Shown: piece after piece, positions 1-7,992 of the stretch
Position numbering within the stretch: the stretch's first letter is position 1
Layout of the letters: each line of letters begins with the position of its first letter
Assembly: GCA_035291645.1 (NCBI GenBank)
Contig: DATDRQ010000119.1
Span: forward strand, 1-44,264
From: DATDRQ01 sp035291645
Lineage (GTDB): Bacteria > Chloroflexota > Anaerolineae > Anaerolineales > UBA4823
Length of the DNA stretch: 44,264 nt
Direction of reading: 5' to 3'
The notes under the pieces: generated by a model
Database searches by the model: none
The model's input: only the letters and a program-made list of their open reading frames with translations
What the model was told of the DNA's origin: nothing
Program-made: the position numbers and the translations under genes

Positions 1-267
1 GCGAGACTTGGGCCACTCCTCATCGTCCGCGTTCAAGTTAATGAAATAGGGCGCGTGAACGCTGATGGCAACCCCGGCATTTTGCCCGGTCGCTTTGATA
101 TCTGCGCAGGTTTGATCGGTGACGCGGACGGAACGCACCCAGCCTAACTCGAGGCCGTACAACCCAAGTTCTGCGCTGTGCAGAATGGCGCCAACGCTCC
201 CCCCGGGCTTTTTGGGGGTAGAGGTAGGAGAACCAACCGTACCGAAAACGAATGATAGGTGAGACAT
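1..267 (-). CDS. Endonuclease IV-like TIM-barrel protein (N-terminal 89 residues, partial)
   Basis: The gene starts at an ATG at 267 and reads leftwards out of the window, so only 89 codons are visible. They begin MSHLSFVFGTVGSP, continue with STPKKPGGS and a segment GLYGLELGWVRSVRV, and contain SVHAPYFINLN near residue 75. A conserved start, a 'G(L)..(M/L)ELEFVR' strand and a 'HAPYxINL' strand are the opening of the AP endonuclease family 2 / deoxyribonuclease IV fold, where the His is a metal ligand. The expected role is DNA repair at abasic sites, but some relatives are sugar isomerases and the metal-binding C-terminal half is not visible. A GAGG motif lies just upstream of the ATG. It is the last visible gene of the minus-strand run, 80 bases after dgkA. 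Confidence 0.72.
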   Translation of the reverse strand, partial: MSHLSFVFGTVGSPTSTPKKPGGSVGAILHSAELGLYGLELGWVRSVRVTDQTCADIKATGQNAGVAISVHAPYFINLNADDEEWPKSR

Positions 268-347
268 TTTCCTCTTCACACGGGTAAAATTCTGCAGGGT
301 AGATCTTTCCCGGACACGATCGAAACCGGGAAAGATGAGGTCCAGCC

Positions 348-773
348 TTACTTAATGAATAGTGGGCTCAGGCGTTGCCAGAGAGGCGGGCCAAGGATCA
401 GGAAGCCGATCAGGGCTGCACAGGCGGCTGCGATCAGGACAGCCGCCGCGCCAACATCCTTGCCCACCTGGGCTAGCTGGTGTTGCTGTGGGCTGGCCAG
501 ATCGACCACTGCTTCCAGAGCGGTGTTGAGGAATTCGGCGGTCCACACCAGGGCGATCGCCAGGATGATCAACGCCCAATTACCTGGGCTGATGCCCAGC
601 CACAGGCTGATGGAGATCACAAGCACACTGATGATTGCATGGATCCAGGCATTCCTCTGGGTTCGAATTACGAACCACCAGCCTGCGAAGGCATGGCGGA
701 ACGAGCGCATTCGGGATCTGAAGAAGGGATGTGTCGGTGTGGGGGGGATGGAGTTACTATGTTTGACCAACAA
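348..773 (-). CDS. dgkA: Diacylglycerol/undecaprenol kinase family protein (DgkA)
   Basis: This small integral membrane kinase of 141 residues should phosphorylate a membrane lipid alcohol (diacylglycerol or undecaprenol) with ATP. The family signature is clear: E80-F-L-N-T-A-L-E87 followed by D91, then K105-D106 and A-A-A-V-L, giving the metal/ATP site. Three hydrophobic helices span about residues 45-78 and 108-128. It follows ybeY without a gap: the ybeY stop codon is immediately followed by two TTG codons, and GGAG lies 3 bases from the first and 6 from the second, so either TTG may be the start. The first is used here. An ATG at residue 22 is possible but has no good ribosome site. The order HD-protein, YbeY, DgkA is a widespread conserved neighbourhood. 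Confidence 0.9.
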   Translation of the reverse strand: MLVKHSNSIPPTPTHPFFRSRMRSFRHAFAGWWFVIRTQRNAWIHAIISVLVISISLWLGISPGNWALIILAIALVWTAEFLNTALEAVVDLASPQQHQLAQVGKDVGAAAVLIAAACAALIGFLILGPPLWQRLSPLFIK

Positions 774-1232
774 TTACTCCGCTGGAGGATTGACGGTGGG
801 AAGCCCCAGTTTATCCAGGATTTCGCCCTGAGCAGTCCACATCCGGGCCTTTTCGGAAGCTTCTGCGTGATCATGACCAAGCAGGTGGAGAACGCCATGC
901 ACAACGAGTAACTGCAGCTCATCCATGACCGGATGCCCAGTTGCTTCGGCCTGGATTTGGGATCGTGGAAACGAAATCAAGATATCTCCCAGGTATAGCA
1001 AACCGCTATCCGAGTCAATATAACTGGCCGGGAACGCCAGCACGTCCGTGGGGGCATCGATCCCGAGAAACTGTTTGTTGAGCTGGTGTAGCTGTTCGTC
1101 GTCGGTCACTACGATGGTAAGCTCGGAATCAAAAGGAGCAGATTGCCCCCCTAGGGTTACTGCCGCAGCCCGCTCCAACAAGGTGACCTCAACCTTGCCT
1201 GCATAACATTCGGGGACTTCGATATTAATCAT
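774..1232 (-). CDS. ybeY: Endoribonuclease YbeY, rRNA maturation factor
   Basis: A 152-residue protein with the diagnostic zinc site H112-x3-H116-x5-H122 inside HGVLHLLGHDH. Family members are single-strand endoribonucleases that act on the 3' end of 16S rRNA and in ribosome quality control in the cytoplasm. The conserved LNxxFLxxDxPTDVLAFP segment sits around residues 51-68. Length is normal for the family. It starts 6 bases after the end of the 7TM-HD gene and abuts dgkA, so the three are very likely co-transcribed. The usual upstream partner PhoH/YbeZ is not present in the window; YqeY takes that place. Confidence 0.95.
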   Translation of the reverse strand: MINIEVPECYAGKVEVTLLERAAAVTLGGQSAPFDSELTIVVTDDEQLHQLNKQFLGIDAPTDVLAFPASYIDSDSGLLYLGDILISFPRSQIQAEATGHPVMDELQLLVVHGVLHLLGHDHAEASEKARMWTAQGEILDKLGLPTVNPPAE

Positions 1233-1238
1233 TTGAAA

Positions 1239-3410
1239 TTATGTATCGATTTGAGACTCCAGAGGTCCATCCGTGGCCGGCCGGGAGATCAATGGGACGG
1301 TGGGGCTGGTTTCGGATTTTGTGGAGCCGAGTTTTTCCAGTTTCGGGTATTCGATGCGTGGGTGGTAAGTACCACGCAGCGTTGCCGTGAAGGAATCTAC
1401 GATTGTATCCAGATCTCGCAGGGTCAGGTCGGTGTTATCGAGCTGCCCGGTGATCAGGCGATTCTCGACCACGCTCTTGATCAGAACCCTTAATTCAGAC
1501 TCATCCTTGGGGCGCTCCGCCCGCATCCTGGCTTCGCACCCGTCCGCAAGCATCAAGATGGCAGTCTCCCGCAGGCGCGGTCTTGGTCCAGGATAACGAA
1601 ATTTGGTGGAATCGACTTGATTTTCGTCTCCACTCGCGGCTTCCACCGCTTTTGCATACTGGTAGCGGGTGATCATGGTTCCATGGTGTTCGGCGATAAA
1701 GCTGTGGATGCGGCGCGGCAGGCGGTATTTGCGGGCCAGTTCGAGCCCTTCGGGGACATGCCGGATGATCGTTTCGGCACTAACCGCCGGTTCCAACTCA
1801 TCGTGCGGGTTGGGGATGCCGGGCAGCTGGTTCTCGATGAAGAAGAAGGGATTCATCGCCTTGCCGGCATCGTGGTAGAGCGCCCCGACCCGGGTCAGCA
1901 GCGGGTCGGCTTTGATCCGTTCTGCCGCCTGTTCGGCCAGGTTGGCTACCTGAAGGCTGTGCTGGTAAGTTCCGGGAGCATTACGCAGAATAAACTGCAG
2001 CAGCGGGTGATCCGGTCGGGAGATCTCCATAAGTTGCAGCGCGGTGGTCATCCCCAACATCTGGGCGATGAAATACTGCAGCAGGATCGTCAGACTGCTG
2101 GAGGCGATCCCGTTCAATCCGGCAATGCTGATTAAGGAAGCTACGTCGACAATATCCGGGTTGGGTTGAGGCGCCCTGAATATAACGATCACAGCCATCC
2201 CGGCTAGGGCGATGGCGAGGGCAGCCCAAAAATAAGACACAATGCGGCGTCCTGCTCCGAGCGCCAGGATGCCCAGGAAGCTGCCGAACAGGTTGTAAAG
2301 GGTCAATTCATAAGCATTCGGCACATTATAGGCATACAGGATCGCCAGAGGGAAGGCGAAGACCAACGCAACCTGTGTGCCGAAGAGGGAGGCCACGATC
2401 AGGCCGAACGCGGATAATGGATATAAGTAAAGGAAGATGTTCTGCCCTGTGGATAATAAACGCCCGCCGACCAAAAAGAGCAGGAACAGGAAAATGATAA
2501 TCGTCAACCCACGCAAGTCTTGAGCCAGAGCAGGGTTGCGCCGGAGATAGATCAAAAGGTAGACGACCAACAGCAACGTGGCTACGCCGAAGCTGAGCAA
2601 ATCCTGCCAGCGACCGATCGGCTGGACGAGTCCGAATTGGCGCAATGCTTCCAGATCCCGTTCCGTGGCGACTTGGCCGCGCTGGACGATCGTCTCGCCC
2701 TGGATGAAAGTCTGGGTGACCGGCTCGATGGTCTGGCGCGCATTCTGACGGGCTGCCTCGGTCAGCTCGGGACTATAGGCGCTGTTCGGGATGACGAAGC
2801 CTGCCACTAAATTCGCCACAATGTTTGCCTGATCTTCAGGGAATGCCAGGCTTACCAGGGCGGGCACCTCCCGGCGCGCTTCCTCAAGGCGATCTTCGCG
2901 GATCGTCCCGCGCAGGACCTGCTCCACGACCGTGATGGCTTCCTGCTGGACAGCCTGCCAGCGGGCATCGCTCAATGAGAGCAGGCGCTGGACGGTTTCC
3001 TGGTCCAACCGAATGTCTTCCATGGCTGCCAGATCGGCCTGTTTCTGCTCCGGTGAGGCATAAGCGTCGGCCCGTACGCTGGAGATATAAGCCAGGGTAG
3101 CCCGCAGTCTCTCGAGTTGCTGGCGGGCGATGCGGGTCTCGGGGGGAAGATAGACCGGAGGAATGGCAAGCGAGGCCGCCTCGCGCTGGCGCTCGGTCAA
3201 GATCTCGCTTTCGAAGGTCATCGTGCGCGGGGCAACGATATCCTGGATGGCTACTCTACCGACCTCCAGTTGAGTAGCCGAGCGAGAGGTGACCTGTGGG
3301 AACGCCAGCATCACGAAAGCGACCCCCACGACAAGGACCATCAGGACTGAAGTCCATAGAAAACGTCCTGGAAGCCAGCGAGTCTCACGCTGGTTTTGGC
3401 TTGTAGACAT
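1239..3410 (-). CDS. 7TM-HD membrane phosphohydrolase (PgpH-like, cyclic-di-AMP phosphodiesterase family)
   Basis: A 723-residue membrane protein. One helix (about 18-37) precedes a large extracytoplasmic domain (about 45-265, 7TMR-HDED type). Then come about seven hydrophobic helices (270-455) and a cytoplasmic HD domain (about 470-670). The HD ligands are visible as H484 in YQHSLQVANL, H513-D514 in YHDAGK, H551, H575/H576 in AEHHG, and an Asp in MLADGCEA. In PgpH of Firmicutes this domain hydrolyses c-di-AMP to pApA; whether this organism makes c-di-AMP cannot be told from the window. It lies 11 bases after yqeY and 6 bases before ybeY, so it belongs to the same transcript. The C-terminal tail of about 30 residues is polar and probably disordered. 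Confidence 0.9.
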   Translation of the reverse strand: MSTSQNQRETRWLPGRFLWTSVLMVLVVGVAFVMLAFPQVTSRSATQLEVGRVAIQDIVAPRTMTFESEILTERQREAASLAIPPVYLPPETRIARQQLERLRATLAYISSVRADAYASPEQKQADLAAMEDIRLDQETVQRLLSLSDARWQAVQQEAITVVEQVLRGTIREDRLEEARREVPALVSLAFPEDQANIVANLVAGFVIPNSAYSPELTEAARQNARQTIEPVTQTFIQGETIVQRGQVATERDLEALRQFGLVQPIGRWQDLLSFGVATLLLVVYLLIYLRRNPALAQDLRGLTIIIFLFLLFLVGGRLLSTGQNIFLYLYPLSAFGLIVASLFGTQVALVFAFPLAILYAYNVPNAYELTLYNLFGSFLGILALGAGRRIVSYFWAALAIALAGMAVIVIFRAPQPNPDIVDVASLISIAGLNGIASSSLTILLQYFIAQMLGMTTALQLMEISRPDHPLLQFILRNAPGTYQHSLQVANLAEQAAERIKADPLLTRVGALYHDAGKAMNPFFFIENQLPGIPNPHDELEPAVSAETIIRHVPEGLELARKYRLPRRIHSFIAEHHGTMITRYQYAKAVEAASGDENQVDSTKFRYPGPRPRLRETAILMLADGCEARMRAERPKDESELRVLIKSVVENRLITGQLDNTDLTLRDLDTIVDSFTATLRGTYHPRIEYPKLEKLGSTKSETSPTVPLISRPATDGPLESQIDT

Positions 3411-3421
3411 GATCCGGAGAA

Positions 3422-3865
3422 TTATCCGAGCAGCTGGCGGACGATCTGGCTTACCTGCGAGCTTTCCGCCCGGCCTTGAACGCGAGGCAAGAGGATTTTC
3501 ATTACCTGGCCCATATCCCGCCCCGAGTTCGCACCGGTTTCGGCGATAGCCGTGCGGGCCATCGCTTCAATCTCTTCGGTCGTGAGAGGTTGAGGCAGAT
3601 AAACCTGCAGCACCTCGATCTCGTTGATCGATTCGTTAATCAGGTCCTGCCTGCCAGCCCGCTTTGCGTCTTCCATGGCCTCGCGGCGGGCTTTGACCTC
3701 TTTTTGCAGGATGGCGTGGGCTTCGGGCTCCGTTAGAGAATGACCTTGATCGATCTCGACCTGGTTGATTGAAGATAAGGCCAAGCGGATGGTTCGTTTG
3801 CGGAGGGCGTCTCCGTTGCGCATAGCCGTTGTGAGATCCTTCTCCAACTCAGATTTCACACTCAT
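3422..3865 (-). CDS. yqeY: GatB/YqeY domain-containing protein
   Basis: A 147-residue free-standing YqeY protein, related to the tail domain of the amidotransferase subunit GatB that contacts tRNA. It opens with MSVKSELEKDLTTAMRNGD and RKRTIRLALSSINQVEID, then the charged segment ILQKEVKARREAMEDAKRAGR, the motif EIEVLQVYLPQPLTTEEIE and GRDMGQVMKILLPRVQGRA, all characteristic of the family. The precise function of stand-alone YqeY is not settled; a tRNA-dependent role is inferred from the GatB homology. It sits 11 bases upstream of the 7TM-HD gene. In many bacteria YqeY is next to rpsU or the PhoH-YbeY group, and here it occupies the PhoH position. Confidence 0.92.
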   Translation of the reverse strand: MSVKSELEKDLTTAMRNGDALRKRTIRLALSSINQVEIDQGHSLTEPEAHAILQKEVKARREAMEDAKRAGRQDLINESINEIEVLQVYLPQPLTTEEIEAMARTAIAETGANSGRDMGQVMKILLPRVQGRAESSQVSQIVRQLLG

Positions 3866-3940
3866 GATTTCATTATACCCTTTTCGCTGGAAAGCTATTT
3901 ACTTTTGTCATTCGACCTGGCTCCTATCGCCAGAATTTGC

Positions 3941-4288
3941 TCAATCCATGGGGCAGCGCATACGCTGCCCACCAATCAAGTGCAGGTGCAGGTGGTAGAT
4001 GGCCTGACCGGCATTCGGGCCAGCGTTGATGATCAGGCGGTAACCGGTCGAATCGATGCCCATCTGACCGGCAAGCTGGCGAGCAACGTTAACCACGTGT
4101 CCGACCAGGGGTTCGTCTTCTATGGTTAAATCATTTACAGACGCTAAATGCTTGTTTGGCACGATCAGGATGTGCACCGGGGCTACCGGGTGGATATCAT
4201 GGAAAGCGGTCACCTGATCATCTGAGTAAACCTGCCTGCTTGGGCTTTCCCCGGTAACGATCTTACAGAACAGGCAATCTTTCTCCAC
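3941..4288 (-). CDS. HIT family nucleotide hydrolase (HINT-like)
   Basis: A 115-residue cytosolic protein of the histidine triad superfamily. It has the N-terminal zinc-type CLFCKIV motif (Cys5, Cys8), the central HILIVPNKHLASVNDL, and the triad HLHLHLIGG at about residues 100-108, where the middle His attacks the phosphate. HINT-branch members hydrolyse AMP-lysine or other nucleoside phosphoramidates. Length and motif order are ordinary for the branch. It starts 36 bases downstream of mtaB and ends 75 bases before yqeY, in the same direction, so co-transcription is likely. Confidence 0.93.
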   Translation of the reverse strand: MEKDCLFCKIVTGESPSRQVYSDDQVTAFHDIHPVAPVHILIVPNKHLASVNDLTIEDEPLVGHVVNVARQLAGQMGIDSTGYRLIINAGPNAGQAIYHLHLHLIGGQRMRCPMD

Positions 4289-4324
4289 GGCGGATATCCC
4301 TCGCTGTTTGCCGTTATATATACA

Positions 4325-5632
4325 TCAATTCACATCGTCGACTACAAATTCCCCGCAGAGACCGCGCGAGGTGTGTCGCATGATCTTCACCGGTGTGATC
4401 TGGTTCCAGAGATGGGCAGGCGCCAGAGTATGCACGCGCAGGTAGTTATCGGTCAGGCCGCTCATCTGCCAGAACCGCGGTCCGAGCTCGCTGACGTTCT
4501 CCCACAAGACTTCCACCACCTGCCCCAGGAACTGAGTCTGGTAGCGTGCGGAGGACACCACCAGATCGGCGTGCAGCCTTGCGTTGCGTTCCTTTCGAAG
4601 TGGATACGCCACCTGATCGGGCATCCTGGCTGCTGCGGTTCCGGGTCGGGCCGAGTAGGTGAACACGTGCCCACCGGCGAAATTCATCTTTCTTACAAAA
4701 TCCAGCGTCTCGGCGAATTCGGCCTCGGTCTCGCCAGGAAAACCGGCGATGATATCCGTGGTGATCGCCAGGTCCGGGCAGGCGGCGCGCGCCGAAGCCA
4801 CCAGCCTGGCAAAGGTTTGTGGGGTGGTCTTGCGAGCCATCCGGCGCAGCGTCGCGCCGCAGCCGGACTGCAGCGGCAGGTGTAAGTGGCGGCACAGCCG
4901 TGGGTTATCCCAGAGCGAAAAGAAACTCTCGTCCAGGTCCCAGGGTTCCAGGGAGGAGAGACGCATCCGGGGGACGTCGGTCTCTCTCAGGATCGTTTCG
5001 ACCAGGTGGCGCAGGTGCATGGAAGATGAGAAGTCCTGGCCCCAGGAACCGAGGTGAACCCCGGTCAGAACGATCTCCTGCGCTCCCGCCAGCGTATCCG
5101 GGTCGCAGCGCATGGCTGCCTGGACGTCGGCCAGGATTTCCCCGACGGTCCGGCTGCGGCCCTGGCCGCGAGCGAGGGTGGTCACACAGAAGGTGCAGCG
5201 GTTATCGCAGCCATCCTGCACTTTGATGAATGCCCGGGTGCGCAGCCGCGCCCCTGGGATAGGCTGTCTGGCAATTGGTTCCAGATCGAAGGTCTCGGCC
5301 GGCAGGTCGAGCAAGTCGAGTACCAGGCGGTCCTTCACGGCGTTTGGCACAACGCGACGGACTTGGGGAAGCGCGCTGGCTGCCTCCGGGCTCAGGCTGG
5401 ACCAGCAGCCGGTTACGACGATCTCCTTCGATCCCGAGCGACCTGCCTGGCGGATCTTCTGCCTGGAATCCGAAGCAGCGGAGGACGTGACTGCACAGGT
5501 GTTGATGACCGCCAGGTCCGCCTCAGCCGGGTCTGCGACGAGGGTGTGACCGGCAGCATGGAACTGGCGGGCGTAGGTCTCAATCTCGCTCTGGTTCAAC
5601 CGGCAACCGACCGTATCCAGAAAAATCTTCAT
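4325..5632 (-). CDS. mtaB: tRNA t6A37 methylthiotransferase MtaB
   Basis: A 435-residue radical SAM methylthiotransferase that should add a methylthio group to N6-threonylcarbamoyladenosine at position 37 of tRNAs reading ANN codons. The N-terminal UPF0004 domain carries the auxiliary cluster cysteines C10 (TVGCRLNQSE), C46 (INTCAVT) and C76 (VTGCWSS). The radical SAM cluster is C142-x3-C146-x2-C149 in DGCDNRCTFC. LPLQSGC and ITTDIIAGFPGETE follow in the barrel, and a basic C-terminal region of about 70 residues corresponds to the TRAM domain. TVGCRLNQ rather than a TxGCxxNxxDSE start fits the MtaB branch rather than MiaB or RimO. It is in the middle of the minus-strand housekeeping run. Confidence 0.93.
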   Translation of the reverse strand: MKIFLDTVGCRLNQSEIETYARQFHAAGHTLVADPAEADLAVINTCAVTSSAASDSRQKIRQAGRSGSKEIVVTGCWSSLSPEAASALPQVRRVVPNAVKDRLVLDLLDLPAETFDLEPIARQPIPGARLRTRAFIKVQDGCDNRCTFCVTTLARGQGRSRTVGEILADVQAAMRCDPDTLAGAQEIVLTGVHLGSWGQDFSSSMHLRHLVETILRETDVPRMRLSSLEPWDLDESFFSLWDNPRLCRHLHLPLQSGCGATLRRMARKTTPQTFARLVASARAACPDLAITTDIIAGFPGETEAEFAETLDFVRKMNFAGGHVFTYSARPGTAAARMPDQVAYPLRKERNARLHADLVVSSARYQTQFLGQVVEVLWENVSELGPRFWQMSGLTDNYLRVHTLAPAHLWNQITPVKIMRHTSRGLCGEFVVDDVN

Positions 5633-5689
5633 AGTTCTAATCGAGTAACAATGCTCTACTATGGAGAAAACGGCAGCCTCAACGGGGAT

Positions 5690-6388
5690 TCACGGGTTAA
5701 CGACGCTGAAATTGTCGAAGAAAACCTCTGTCTCGGGAGCACCGATCGTGCCTGCCAGTAAGCCAACCTCGCCATGCACGAATTCGTCGTCGCGCACACT
5801 GGCGAGCCGCAGCCCGTTGGCATACAGGGTGAGCGTGTCACCGATGCAATCTGCCCGCAAATGGTTGCTCGCCGGTCCTCGAACGATCGCTTCCGAGGGA
5901 GGCATGGCCTGCACGCCAATCAAAGCGTTCACTCCGTCGAGGACTTTTCCGATCCCGTAATAACCATCGCTGCTTACCACCAGATAATAAAAGTTCTGGT
6001 CGTCCTGAGCCCGGCAGACAAAACCGAAATCATCGTCCCCGGCTTCGCCGCGATGCTGCGCGTCAACTTCCAGACGGGCATCCCCGAATTCCAGACCAGG
6101 CCCGGACCAGAGCAACTGGTGCTCTCCCTCGACCGAGATGCGATAAGCCTGATCCTGGTAATCGAAGCTGCCGGGCGGCACATCGGGTGACCGATCCCAG
6201 CCGCTCTCCTGATCGGAAAAATCGTCCTGAAAAAGCAGGCTGCCAGATTCAAATTCCGGCCAGCTCTTTGGCGAGACAGAAATCCGGCAGGCCAGCAGGA
6301 AAACCCCTAACAGCAAGACTCCTACGAGTAGCTTCGATCGCGGGAGGTGCGCGGGTCTGTTATTAACCGGATGAATATTGTAGCACAT
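5690..6388 (-). CDS. Lipoprotein with a LamG/concanavalin-like domain, function unknown
   Basis: I chose the ATG at 6388 because GAGG lies four bases before it and it gives a normal lipoprotein signal: a basic segment, LLVGVLLLGVFLLAC, and a lipobox Cys at residue 33. The frame is open further, to a TTG at 6418 that overlaps the stop of the upstream gene, but no ribosome site precedes that TTG. The mature part (about 200 residues) begins LLFQDDFSDQESGWDR and ends VFFDNFSVVNP, a typical frame for a jelly-roll domain of the LamG/DUF1080 kind. In between are FVCRAQDDQNFYYLVVSSDG and a segment on sugar-like surface exposure. It is probably anchored outside the membrane. The substrate is unknown. 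It is translationally close to the TPR gene and 57 bases upstream of mtaB. Confidence 0.7.
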   Translation of the reverse strand: MCYNIHPVNNRPAHLPRSKLLVGVLLLGVFLLACRISVSPKSWPEFESGSLLFQDDFSDQESGWDRSPDVPPGSFDYQDQAYRISVEGEHQLLWSGPGLEFGDARLEVDAQHRGEAGDDDFGFVCRAQDDQNFYYLVVSSDGYYGIGKVLDGVNALIGVQAMPPSEAIVRGPASNHLRADCIGDTLTLYANGLRLASVRDDEFVHGEVGLLAGTIGAPETEVFFDNFSVVNP

Positions 6389-6414
6389 GCTGCCTCGACG
6401 AGCGCCTCCTCCGA

Positions 6415-7737
6415 TCAAGGCCGGAGATTCAACAACAGCCGGCGTGTTTGCTCTTCCACCGTGCTCCCTACTGGCGCCAGAGCCTGGGCCAGATGGAACT
6501 GCTCCCGAGCTTTGACAGAATTTCCATCTAACAGGAGGACCAGGCCGAGGTGGAGGCGGGCAGGTGCATATCCTGGATCGGCAACGAGCGCTCGCTTCAG
6601 GAACCTGTGGGCGATCCCGGGGTTACCCAGCAGGACGTAGATCTGAGCCATCGTATCCAAAGAGGCCGGGTCTGTCGAGTCCAGCAAGACCGCAGAGCGC
6701 GCAGCCGGCAGGCCTACCTCCCGTACCTGCGTCTCGTACTCGATGGTGAAATTTGCCAGAGCGCGCCAGTAGGTTGGGTCACGCGGGGACATCTCCGCGG
6801 CGCGCTGGTAATGAACCAATGCGGCAGGCAGGTTGCCTTGCTGGGCGAGCACGCTGCCCAGCGCCGTCTGGAGGACCGGATTACGCCGGTCTAACCGGAC
6901 TGCTGCGTCGAGGTATACCAGAGCCAGGTCCAGGCGACCGGATTGCTGCCAGTACAGCCCCAGAAGCGTATTTGCGGAGATCGAGTGTCTGTCCAGTGTT
7001 ACCGCTTTTTGTAACTCAACAAAACCATCCTTGCCAGTCTGCCGGCGGGCTTCACCCAGGAACGCCCAGGCCTCGGCGTAATCCGGGCGAAGCAGAGTCG
7101 CTCTGGTAAAGGCGGCCTCCGCCAGTTGCCACTGTCCCACTGCGGCGAGGGCGCGCCCGGAGGAGACCATCTGAAAGGCCGGGTCATCGGATAACCGGGC
7201 GGCGGCGAAACCGCGTTCCAGGATGCGGATATCCGGCGCCAGATGGGGATCTAATTCTGCCGCTAACACCAGGTGGGCGTGCGCTGCCTCGGGCTGCAGA
7301 AGCGCCTGGACCAGCCCAAGCTGATATTGCCAGGCAGGATCGGCAGGCTGATCGGATGCCAGAAATCGCAGGTCTTCCGCCAGCCTGTCGAGATTCCCGA
7401 GCCGGTGATGCGCCCCGGCAAGGCGTGGATATACCTGAGCAGGCGGAGCGCCGCGCTGCAAGGCGGTTTGCCAGGCATTGATTGCCCCCTGAATGTCTCC
7501 TCGTGTTTGGGCGGTTTCGCCTCTCGCGAACCAGTCCTGGGCTGACAAACCATCCATTGTCTTACCCTGCTCATGTGCGCCCCCGGCTTCCCGGTTAGCC
7601 CCTCCTCGTAATGTATGCCGGGAAGGTTCGAGAGACTGGCCGGAAAGCATGAAGCTGGCGGTCACTCCGAGCAGGAGTACCAGGACGAGCAGGGTCAGGG
7701 CCCGGGGTAGGGAGGTGGCACGAATGGTTGGTTGCAC
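6415..7737 (-). CDS. Membrane-anchored tetratricopeptide-repeat protein
   Basis: A 440-residue protein with one N-terminal hydrophobic segment (ALTLLVLVLLLGVTASFML, about residues 14-32) and then tandem TPR helices. These can be seen as ARGETAQTRGDIQGAINAWQ, WAFLGEARRQTGK, LLGLYWQQSGRLDLALVYLD, LGSVLAQQGNLPAALVHYQ and a final APARLHLGLVLLLDGNSVKA. At least seven repeat units are present, so it is a protein-interaction scaffold with the repeats probably on the outer face. The start is a GTG with no upstream Shine-Dalgarno motif, but a perfect TATAAT lies seven bases upstream, which suggests a leaderless message. It is the first gene of the minus-strand run and is followed at once by the lipoprotein. 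Confidence 0.8.
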   Translation of the reverse strand: MQPTIRATSLPRALTLLVLVLLLGVTASFMLSGQSLEPSRHTLRGGANREAGGAHEQGKTMDGLSAQDWFARGETAQTRGDIQGAINAWQTALQRGAPPAQVYPRLAGAHHRLGNLDRLAEDLRFLASDQPADPAWQYQLGLVQALLQPEAAHAHLVLAAELDPHLAPDIRILERGFAAARLSDDPAFQMVSSGRALAAVGQWQLAEAAFTRATLLRPDYAEAWAFLGEARRQTGKDGFVELQKAVTLDRHSISANTLLGLYWQQSGRLDLALVYLDAAVRLDRRNPVLQTALGSVLAQQGNLPAALVHYQRAAEMSPRDPTYWRALANFTIEYETQVREVGLPAARSAVLLDSTDPASLDTMAQIYVLLGNPGIAHRFLKRALVADPGYAPARLHLGLVLLLDGNSVKAREQFHLAQALAPVGSTVEEQTRRLLLNLRP

Positions 7738-7744
7738 AGGGCGG

Positions 7745-7750
7745 ATTATA
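7745..7750 (-). promoter_or_regulatory. -10 box (TATAAT) for the minus-strand TPR operon
   Basis: On the minus strand a perfect TATAAT sits seven bases upstream of the GTG at 7737. That spacing puts the transcription start at or next to the start codon. No good -35 hexamer is seen at 16-18 bases. It may drive the whole run from the TPR gene to dgkA. Confidence 0.45.
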
Positions 7751-7814
7751 TTCTAACGCAGGAAAAAGTGATGATCATCAGGTTGTGTACTATCAATTGT
7801 GTGAATATAATGGC

Positions 7815-7843
7815 ATAAGTTGGGCGCGGTTTCCGGACCACGC
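7815..7843 (+). repeat. Interspersed hairpin repeat, copy 1
   Basis: The sequence reads ATAAGT, then GGGCGCGGTTTCCGGACCA and CGC. It matches copies at 7901 and 26131 in the same orientation. The core folds as GGTT/TCCG/GACC, a short hairpin with a TCCG loop. No gene overlaps it. It looks like a small dispersed intergenic element. Confidence 0.6.
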
Positions 7844-7845
7844 AG

Positions 7846-7875
7846 GCTTGCGCGCAAGCGTGCGTGCGCGCAAGC
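7846..7875. repeat. GC palindrome with a direct repeat of GCGCGCAAGC
   Basis: GCTTGCGCGCAAGC (7846-7859) is a perfect 14-base palindrome. Its right part, GCGCGCAAGC, is repeated at 7866-7875 after GTGCGT. The tract is mostly alternating purine-pyrimidine, so it could extrude as a cruciform. It lies between the two hairpin repeats, in the intergenic region before the acyl-CoA dehydrogenase. Confidence 0.6.
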
Positions 7876-7900
7876 ACGGATGCGAAGATCGTCGGATCAA

Positions 7901-7933
7901 ATAAGTACGGGCGTGGTCTCCGGACCAGGCGCA
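7901..7933 (+). repeat. Interspersed hairpin repeat, copy 2
   Basis: ATAAGTACGGGCGTGG is followed by TCTCCGGACCAGGCGCA. It differs from copy 1 at scattered positions but keeps the stem TGGTC/TCCG/GACCA, which is perfect here. It ends about 60 bases before the acyl-CoA dehydrogenase start. Confidence 0.6.
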
Positions 7934-7992
7934 AAGGTTCAGGGACCGGCCGATCAATGATGACAACCTAACAGGGCAAGACAGGAGATCCT

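Noticed and set aside
7846..7875. Repeat tract considered as a replication origin or CRISPR-like array
   Set aside because: Only one palindrome and one direct repeat are present, with no DnaA boxes, no regular spacers and no associated genes.
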